64,000 bases of DNA from positions 1,736,001 through 1,800,000 of the forward strand of contig CBDCKA010000002.1 of NCBI GenBank assembly GCA_965218055.1. Reading direction: 5' to 3'. A program made the position numbers and the translations under genes. Below are positions 58,399-64,000 of the stretch, piece by piece; position 1 is the first letter of the stretch; the number at the start of each line of letters is the position of its first letter. The notes beneath the pieces are model-generated. The model was not told where the DNA came from. It worked only from the letters and a program-made list of their open reading frames with translations, and ran no database searches. This stretch comes from CBDBKE01 sp965218055 (GTDB lineage Bacteria; Acidobacteriota; Terriglobia; JAJPHL01; JAPKYU01).

Positions 58399-59097
58399 TC
58401 ACTCAGAACGGCGGCGGGCGAGCAAACCAGCCAGCAACGCCCCTAGTGTGCCGAGCGCCAGGAAGCTCAAAAGGTAGGCGGTCCCGAGCATCGCCAGCAA
58501 CACGCCGGCGCCGCCCGGCGCATTAATCAGCTCCAGGACCTGGGCCGTGTCCTCCGGGGTCAACATCGGCGATGACCGCTCCAAGTTTTCCCGCAGTTGA
58601 TCCACCAACCCCAGCGGACTTCGCCGAATCAGCGCAAAGGAAACCAGAGCCACCAGAAATGCCACCAGGCAGCCAAAAAAACCGCTCAGGGCTCCCAGCC
58701 GCGCCGCTTCATTGGGGAAGACTGTGCGGCCAAATTGCTTGTGAAAGAAGAAAACCGCCAGCGCCCCGCAGCCCAGCATCCACAGGCAGGCGCAGTTGCT
58801 GGTACCGGGGACGCCCACCAGAACACCGGCGGCGATGCCGGCCCAGAACGCCGGGGCCACCATCAGCGGTCCGGAAACCGGCGTCACCCGCCAGTCCGGA
58901 GGCGCCGGCGTCAGTTCCGGCTCAGGAGCAGGGACTGCCGAATTCTCGGTGCTTGGGTTTTCCTCCTCTGGCCGATCGCCGGAAGCCGCTGCGTCACCCG
59001 GCGGCTCTTCCGGGACCTCGAGCTTCTGTCCGCAAAGTGGGCAGAAATAAGCAATGGCCGGAAGATCGGCGTCACAACTGGGGCAGCGTTCCATCAA
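58399..59097 (-). CDS. Zinc-ribbon membrane protein, hypothetical
   Basis: The 232-residue protein begins with a zinc ribbon (MMERCPSCDADLPAIAYFCPLCGQKL). An acidic Pro-rich linker and about four transmembrane helices follow (APAFWAGIAAGVLVGV, LGCGALAVFFFHK, GFFGCLVAFLVALVSFALI, VLLAMLGTAYLLSFLALGT). The ATG overlaps the stop of the DUF2085 gene by four bases, so the two membrane proteins are probably made together. Function unknown. Confidence 0.65.
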   Translation of the reverse strand: MMERCPSCDADLPAIAYFCPLCGQKLEVPEEPPGDAAASGDRPEEENPSTENSAVPAPEPELTPAPPDWRVTPVSGPLMVAPAFWAGIAAGVLVGVPGTSNCACLWMLGCGALAVFFFHKQFGRTVFPNEAARLGALSGFFGCLVAFLVALVSFALIRRSPLGLVDQLRENLERSSPMLTPEDTAQVLELINAPGGAGVLLAMLGTAYLLSFLALGTLGALLAGLLARRRSE

Positions 59098-59615
59098 TCG
59101 GCGCCTGCCTCAGCGATATCGCCCAGAGTGTTCTCACGTGGCCTGGGATCCATGCCCGGGGCCTCGTGAGCAAGTTGGGATTGGGGGTGACGAGTGGCCT
59201 CCAACACCGCCCGAGCGACCAACGGAGCAGCAGTTGCGCCGGCCAGCAAACCCACCAGCAATCGCCCCGTCGCCCAAGGCGGACGCAGCCCCAGCCACTC
59301 GCTGCCCACGTCGGCGGCCAGCAGCAGGCTGGCCGCCGCCAGCGCGCGCTGCCGCGCCGGAAGCTTGCCCAGCAGGGCCAGCACTGCTCCGGCGTAGATG
59401 CCGAAGCAGCGCGCGCACACCGCCATGGGACCGCCCGCAATCCACAGCGCCCGATCCCACTGCTGGTGGCAGACCGCCTGGAACAGCAAGTACACCCAGA
59501 CGGAATCGAGCAGAGGCACCAGGCTGGCAAGCAGCGTCACAGCGACAGCGCCGGCCAGCAGGAAAACGCGTGGGGTACGGATCATGAATTGCCGATTCTT
59601 TAGCAGCCGGGGCAT
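59094..59615 (-). CDS. DUF2085 membrane protein
   Basis: The 173-residue protein matches the DUF2085 pattern. YLLFQAVCHQQWDRALWIAG is followed by GGPMAVCARCFGIYAGAVL, containing CHQ and a CARC motif that suggest metal or heme binding, with about four helices. The C-terminal 30 residues are polar. The family is of unknown function. It is coupled to the zinc-ribbon membrane gene. Confidence 0.75.
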   Translation of the reverse strand: MPRLLKNRQFMIRTPRVFLLAGAVAVTLLASLVPLLDSVWVYLLFQAVCHQQWDRALWIAGGPMAVCARCFGIYAGAVLALLGKLPARQRALAAASLLLAADVGSEWLGLRPPWATGRLLVGLLAGATAAPLVARAVLEATRHPQSQLAHEAPGMDPRPRENTLGDIAEAGAD

Positions 59616-59639
59616 CCGGAGACTCCCCCGTGTGTTCGA

Positions 59640-60815
59640 TCAGGAGAAGGCGGAAATTCCGGTGATCTTCTCTCCGATCGTCAGGGTGTGAATGTCGCCG
59701 GTGCCCTCGTAAGTCTTCACTGACTCCAGGTTGCACATATGCCGGAAGATGGGATACTCGTCGGCGATGCCGTTGGCTCCCAAGATGTCGCGGGCTAGCC
59801 GCGCCGTTTCCAGCGCAATTTCCACGTTGTTGCGCTTCAGCATGGAGATGTGGGTGTGGTGGGCGCGTCCGGCGTCCTTCAGCCTTCCCAGGTGCAGCGC
59901 CAGTAACTGCCCCTTGGTAATCTCGGTAATCATCCAGGCCAGCTTCTGCTGGACCAGTTGATGGCTGGCGATGGGCTTGTTGTCGAACTGCCGGCGTTCG
60001 AGCGCGTACTGCCGCGCGGTCTCGTAGCAGGCCATGGCTGCCCCCAGCGCGCCCCAGCCGATGCCGTAGCGCGCCTGGTTCAGACACAACAGCGCAGTCT
60101 TCAACCCGTTGGTACCGGGCAGCAGATTTTCGAGCGGGATCCGCACGTCCTGGAGCGACAGGCTGCTGGTGACCGAAGCGCGCAGGGAAAATTTTCCCTT
60201 GATATCGCGAGCGGTGAAGCCGGGGGTGCCTTTTTCCACCAGGAACGCGCGGATGACGCCGTCTTCGGTCTTAGCCCAGATGAGGGCCACCTCGGCGAGG
60301 CTGCCTGAGGTAATCCAGGCCTTCTCCCCGTTGAGTACGTACTGGCGCCCATCGCGGACCGCACGGCTGCGCAGGCCGGCGGGGTTGGACCCAAAGTCGG
60401 GCTCGGTCAGACCGAAGCAGCCAATGGCCCGGCCGCTTTGGAGCCGTGGCAGCCAGCGTTGCTTCTGCTGCTCGGAACCGAATTCGAGGATGGGATACAT
60501 CACCAGCGCGCTCTGCACGCTCGCGAAGCTGCGCAGCCCGCTGTCGCCACGCTCCAGCTCCTGCATGATCAGGCCGTACTCGACGTTGGACATCTCGGCG
60601 CAGCCGTAGCCTCGCAGGTTGGCTCCCAAGAAGCCCAGCTCAGCCATCTTCGGCACCAGGTGCAGGGGGAATTTCCCCTCGCGGTTATGCTCCTCGATGA
60701 CGGGAACGACTTCGTTCTCCACAAATTCGCGGCTGGTCTGGCGCACCAGACGCTCTTGGGAGCTGAACAGCGAATCCACCTCCATGAAGTCCACGCCGCG
60801 AAACGGAAAGGCCAT
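59640..60815 (-). CDS. Glutaryl-CoA dehydrogenase-like acyl-CoA dehydrogenase
   Basis: The 391-residue flavoenzyme (or 381 from ATG 60785) has the acyl-CoA dehydrogenase landmarks CFGLTEPDFGSNPAGL and YVLNGEKAWITSGSLAEVAL. Its C-terminal ERRQFDNKPIASHQLVQQKL, GANGIADEYPIFRHMCNLES and VKTYEGTGDIHTLTIGEKIT, with the catalytic Glu in TYEGT, closely match the glutaryl-CoA dehydrogenase group. That enzyme both oxidises and decarboxylates glutaryl-CoA in lysine and tryptophan breakdown. Neighbours do not confirm the pathway. Confidence 0.85.
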   Translation of the reverse strand: MAFPFRGVDFMEVDSLFSSQERLVRQTSREFVENEVVPVIEEHNREGKFPLHLVPKMAELGFLGANLRGYGCAEMSNVEYGLIMQELERGDSGLRSFASVQSALVMYPILEFGSEQQKQRWLPRLQSGRAIGCFGLTEPDFGSNPAGLRSRAVRDGRQYVLNGEKAWITSGSLAEVALIWAKTEDGVIRAFLVEKGTPGFTARDIKGKFSLRASVTSSLSLQDVRIPLENLLPGTNGLKTALLCLNQARYGIGWGALGAAMACYETARQYALERRQFDNKPIASHQLVQQKLAWMITEITKGQLLALHLGRLKDAGRAHHTHISMLKRNNVEIALETARLARDILGANGIADEYPIFRHMCNLESVKTYEGTGDIHTLTIGEKITGISAFS

Positions 60816-60952
60816 CAGCTTGCCCTCAACCCAGCCACCTTTCTTGGCCGGAAGCCCAGTATATGCCCTTCGCCGTCCGTTGCTCCCGAAGGAATCCCTT
60901 GCTTGCAGAGCCCCGGCCGCCCAGGGGCCGCGTATAATCTTGAGAGGGGTCT

Positions 60953-61795
60953 ATGACAGGGGCAGAATTCCAGTCCCGCTACCGTCGCTTGATCGAGCAG
61001 CTCTACGCGGCGCCGCCCGCCGCCTCCTGGGGTCTGCCGCTGGAGGCTTTCGCTCAGTCGCTGCACGCATCCCTGGAAAAATACGGCGGAGGCGGCAGCG
61101 CCGAGGAATACCTCCTCTCGATCCGGCTGAACGATCTGGCGCTGGCGGCTGCCTGTGCGCGTGGTGACGAGCGGGCCTGGAGGCAGTTCTTTGAGCAACT
61201 TCGCGGACCGTTGCGGGCAGCAGGCCGTGCGCTGGGTGGATCGCGCGGCGAGGAGCTGGCGGACGCGCTGTTTGGGGAACTCTACCAACAGCGGGTACGG
61301 CTGGCCTCCTTCGCCGGGCGCAGTTCGCTGGCCGGCTGGCTGCGCGCAGTCCTGTATCAAAGCTACGTGGACCGCCTGCGCTCGGAGAAGAAGGAGGTCT
61401 CGCTCGAGGAGCGGGAATCAACCGGCTCGGTGGTATCGGCGGCGGCGGTTGCCGATCCGGTCGAACAGGGACAATACGAGCGCATAGCCCAGAGTGCCCT
61501 GGAAACGGCTCTCGGGCGCCTGCCACCTCGTCAAAAGTTGCTGCTGGATTTTTATTATTTTCACGGGCTGACTCTGCGCGAAGCCGCTGCTCTGGTAGGG
61601 GTACATGAGGCCACGGCCAGCCGCGAACTGGACCGTGCTCGTACCCAGTTGCGTCAGGCCCTGACCAGCATCCTAAAGCAGGAGCACCGGCTGGAGGAGG
61701 ACGAGGTGCGACGCTGCCTGTATCAGGCCGCGCAGGGCAGCTTGGAGATTCGGCGGAATGTGCAAGATCGAGGAACACCCGCCGTTCAGAAATAG
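60953..61795 (+). CDS. Sigma-70 family RNA polymerase sigma factor (ECF-like) with N-terminal extension
   Basis: The 280-residue sigma factor has region 2 (LALAAACARGDERAWRQFFE to SLAGWLRAVLYQSYVDRLRS) and region 4 (LGRLPPRQKLLLDFYYFHGL, LREAAALVGVHEATASRELD). It carries about 60 extra N-terminal residues before region 2, more than a typical ECF factor. The gene for its probable anti-sigma factor starts 8 bases after its stop, indicating co-expression. The promoters it recognises are unknown. Confidence 0.85.
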   Translation: MTGAEFQSRYRRLIEQLYAAPPAASWGLPLEAFAQSLHASLEKYGGGGSAEEYLLSIRLNDLALAAACARGDERAWRQFFEQLRGPLRAAGRALGGSRGEELADALFGELYQQRVRLASFAGRSSLAGWLRAVLYQSYVDRLRSEKKEVSLEERESTGSVVSAAAVADPVEQGQYERIAQSALETALGRLPPRQKLLLDFYYFHGLTLREAAALVGVHEATASRELDRARTQLRQALTSILKQEHRLEEDEVRRCLYQAAQGSLEIRRNVQDRGTPAVQK

Positions 61796-61803
61796 GGAGC
61801 AAA

Positions 61804-63312
61804 GTGCCTGTGCCCGACGACCAGACACCGTTAGAGGACTTGCTGCGGCGGCGTCCTTGGGAGGGCGGCGCAGAGGGTGAACTCTGCGGCGACCCCGAGC
61901 TGCTGGCCGCCTACGCGGAAGGCCAGCTGCCCCCGAAGGGCCGCGAGCGCCTGGAGCAGCACCTGGCGGCCTGCGCGGCCTGCCAGGCCGCGGTGGTGCG
62001 TCTGGTGCGCCTGGCGCCACAGGAATCGGCCGCTGCCCGGGCGGCCTCAGGAACGCAGACCTCCCTGGCGCCACGCACTGCACTGGTGTTTCGCTGGCGT
62101 TGGGCGCTGCCTACACTGGCTGGCGTGATCCTGGTAGGGTCGGTCGTCTATTACGAGCGCTTCCAGATTGTGCGCCCCCGCCCCTCTACTGCGCCTGCCC
62201 GCGTCGTTGACCAGGTGGCCCCTGCGCCGGAGTTGCCAACAGGTCCGGAAGCGCCCCAGGCTCCCGCGCCCCAGGTTCTCGCAGAGGTTGCCCCCAGTCG
62301 CAGCGGCCCACTAGGCGAAGCCGACAAGGCGCGCGCGGTTGGGGGAACAATAGTTGGGCGAACGACAGTTGGGGAAACGACAGCGGCAGTGGCTTCGGAG
62401 GAAGAGCAGTGGCAGCAACAAACAGAGCAAGACCCCAAAGGCAATTTCGCCTTCTACAAGGCACCAACAACAGCTCCTGTCCCGGCGGTTCCATCTCCTT
62501 CGTTTGCACCGGCGCCCCCATCGGCGCCCCGATCAGGAGCAGATCGGCTGGAGCACCTTGAAAGCTCCGCTCAGCACAAACTCAAGAAGGAAGCGGAGCC
62601 GCAGGCGCTTGATGACGCAGTTGCGCGGGGCAAACCCGAACTGCGAGCTGGGGCTTCGGTCGCCAACGAGCTCACCAATCGCGGTCGAGCCGAAACGGCT
62701 CCGAAGCCCTCCCGATCGAAAGAATTGCAGAAGGCGGCAGCCGAGCCGAAGAATGCGGCCAAGAGTGTCGTGGCACGCGAGGGTCGGCTCGCGGAACGTG
62801 CCGATGTAGCTGAAGGGGCCCAAGAGAAGGAGACCAGGCAGGCAGGCGTTGGGGGCCGTCAGTACGCCAGGGCGGCCGGCCTGGAAGAGGGCGCTGGCGC
62901 GGCCACGGGTCTTAAGGCGCGCGACGCTCAGACGCGCGGGCCGTTCCGCAAACAAATCCCGGCCGCGACGCACCGGCTGGCCCTGACTGTCTCCGGCCAA
63001 CTGCTGGTGGCCCCGGCGGAGTCCAACAAATGGCAGCCGCTGACCATGCCGTCGGAGCCGTCGGGCCCGTCAGGCGCGGCGGTCACAGATTTCGCCGTTT
63101 TTGGCGACCATTTGTGGGTGCTGTTGCCCGTGGGCCGGGTTGCGCACTCTGCCAACCTGGGCCGAAGCTGGGATCCGGTGGTCGAGACGGGAGCCAAAGA
63201 TCCTGCGACTATTTCTTTCAGGAACGCTCTTGCGGGGGAAATCCAGACCCGTTCCGGACGCCGCCTGCGCACCACCGACGGCGGCCAGAATTGGCAGCCG
63301 GTGCAGAAATAG
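61804..63312 (+). CDS. Anti-sigma factor-like zinc-finger membrane protein with sensor tail
   Basis: The 502-residue product starts at GTG. An N-terminal anti-sigma zinc finger (LLAAYAEGQLPPKGRERLEQ then HLAACAACQ, with the HxxxCxxC ligands) precedes one transmembrane helix (LPTLAGVILVGSVVYY, near 101-116). A long low-complexity Ala/Pro/Glu/Lys region (about 120-380) and a C-terminal beta-repeat (RVAHSANLGRSWDPVVETG, LRTTDGGQNWQPV) of BNR/YCF48 type follow. The layout fits a cytoplasmic sigma-binding part and an external sensor. Its partner is the adjacent sigma factor. Confidence 0.82.
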   Translation: MPVPDDQTPLEDLLRRRPWEGGAEGELCGDPELLAAYAEGQLPPKGRERLEQHLAACAACQAAVVRLVRLAPQESAAARAASGTQTSLAPRTALVFRWRWALPTLAGVILVGSVVYYERFQIVRPRPSTAPARVVDQVAPAPELPTGPEAPQAPAPQVLAEVAPSRSGPLGEADKARAVGGTIVGRTTVGETTAAVASEEEQWQQQTEQDPKGNFAFYKAPTTAPVPAVPSPSFAPAPPSAPRSGADRLEHLESSAQHKLKKEAEPQALDDAVARGKPELRAGASVANELTNRGRAETAPKPSRSKELQKAAAEPKNAAKSVVAREGRLAERADVAEGAQEKETRQAGVGGRQYARAAGLEEGAGAATGLKARDAQTRGPFRKQIPAATHRLALTVSGQLLVAPAESNKWQPLTMPSEPSGPSGAAVTDFAVFGDHLWVLLPVGRVAHSANLGRSWDPVVETGAKDPATISFRNALAGEIQTRSGRRLRTTDGGQNWQPVQK

Positions 63313-63315
63313 CGC

Positions 63316-64000
63316 CTAACTCGTCTTGGCCGGTACCGGCTCGGGCACCGGCTCAAACTTGTACTTGCCGCCCTCGCCAACCCGCACATAGCCCCAAGGG
63401 TGTTCCGCGTCGTGGACAAAGACGCAGAGCCAATTCTCGGCCGCGGCTTCGGCCAGCAGGCGCTTCTTATTTTCGATGGTCTCCAGCGGGAACAGGTCAA
63501 ACGCCGCGACCCAGGTGGGATTCAGGTGTGCGGTGGAGGGCACCAGGTCGGAGAAGTAGGCGCAGGTCTGCCCGCCGGAATGGATCAACACCACCTGCAG
63601 GTTCCGGGTGTGGCCCGGCGTGACCCGCACGACCAGGCCCGGGGCCAGGGTGGCGCTGCCGTCCAGCAGCGTCATCTGGCCGCTCGTAACCAGCGGGTCG
63701 TAGTTTTCATCCAGGTAGCTGACGCGATCGCGGTCATGGCGGAGGTGGGCATGCTCCCACTCGCCGCGCTGTACGGAGTAGCGGGCCCGCGGGAAGACGG
63801 GCACTGCCTGACTTCCCTGCCAGCGGCTGTTGCCCCCGCAATGGTCGAAGTGCAGATGTGTATTGACGACCAGATCTATGGAGTCGGGATCAATGCCGCG
63901 GGCGGCGATGTCTTCCGGCAGGCTGCGCTCGCGCTGGACGCCGTAAAGGCGAACCCGCTTCTCATCCAGTTTCTCACCAATGCCGGTTTCGACCAGGATT
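63316..64000 (-). CDS. Metallo-beta-lactamase-fold hydrolase, N-terminus off window
   Basis: The frame continues beyond the right edge. It contains VNTHLHFDHCGGN (metal motif HxHxDH), VRVTPGHTRNLQVVLIHSGG (next His), ACAYFSDLVPS-like SDLVPSTAHLN (metal-bridging Asp) and CVFVHDAEHPWGY (last His region). These are typical of the MBL hydrolase group that includes quorum-quenching lactonases, though the family is broad. About 228 codons are visible. Confidence 0.85.
   Translation of the reverse strand, partial: ILVETGIGEKLDEKRVRLYGVQRERSLPEDIAARGIDPDSIDLVVNTHLHFDHCGGNSRWQGSQAVPVFPRARYSVQRGEWEHAHLRHDRDRVSYLDENYDPLVTSGQMTLLDGSATLAPGLVVRVTPGHTRNLQVVLIHSGGQTCAYFSDLVPSTAHLNPTWVAAFDLFPLETIENKKRLLAEAAAENWLCVFVHDAEHPWGYVRVGEGGKYKFEPVPEPVPAKTS

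Overview
The window reads as GC-rich chromosomal DNA from an Acidobacteriota-like bacterium. I infer this from acidobacterial-style serine/threonine kinase starts, many exported enzymes with Tat or Sec signals, a pilMNOPQ cluster with an AMIN-domain secretin, and BshA of bacillithiol synthesis. No rRNA gene is present, so the taxon cannot be fixed more closely.

Positions 1 to about 14,250 look like a decaying genomic island. An integrase gene lies beside tRNA-Pro(CGG), and its open frame runs antisense into the tRNA. Intact cargo includes an enolase-superfamily (ManD/RspA-like) enzyme cut by the window edge, a Tat-type amidase, a DUF4252 protein, an SH3b protein and an exported acetamidase/formamidase. 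Between them are gene fragments: GNAT, two kinases, a di-heme cytochrome c peroxidase, a sulfatase and an amidohydrolase. Two nearly identical 1,145-bp IS3-family copies lie in inverted orientation around an IS30-family element. The right copy splits the integrase with a 3-bp CGG duplication, and removing it restores the frame exactly.

From 14,250 to 24,200 the genes run on the minus strand: a helix-turn-helix protein, pilMNOPQ, pepP, accB, accC and thiE, mostly overlapping or closely spaced. A fragment of an amino-acid permease separates thiE from the tRNA. A degraded IS1380 transposase end (about 24,515-24,954) marks the outer flank.

From 25,200 to 39,900: a B12-binding radical SAM enzyme, a 2-oxoacid dehydrogenase E1 pair, family-5 uracil-DNA glycosylase, a zinc-ribbon protein, an exported HpcH/HpaI-type aldolase, a seven-heme cytochrome with TPRs, lipoyl synthase with a pentapeptide-repeat insertion, malate and isocitrate dehydrogenases, an Nramp-related transporter, and a Phd/RelE-type toxin-antitoxin pair with a palindromic upstream site.

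From 39,900 to the end: glnE and glnD (nitrogen control) about 8 kb apart, an uncharacterised HELHH protein, a Rieske ferredoxin, an exported Dabb protein, two MacB-type permeases without an ATPase but sharing a periplasmic CxxC, YceI, an apparently exported Pcm followed by MsrP, bshA, an MFS carrier, a VOC protein, a LOG-family protein, a GlcD-type oxidase, a DUF2085/zinc-ribbon membrane pair, a glutaryl-CoA dehydrogenase-like enzyme, a sigma/anti-sigma pair, and a metallo-beta-lactamase-fold hydrolase cut by the right edge.

I found no unmistakable new system. The best leads are the LipA repeat expansion, the CxxC permease pair, the HELHH protein, the putative periplasmic repair pair Pcm-MsrP, and the island junction.
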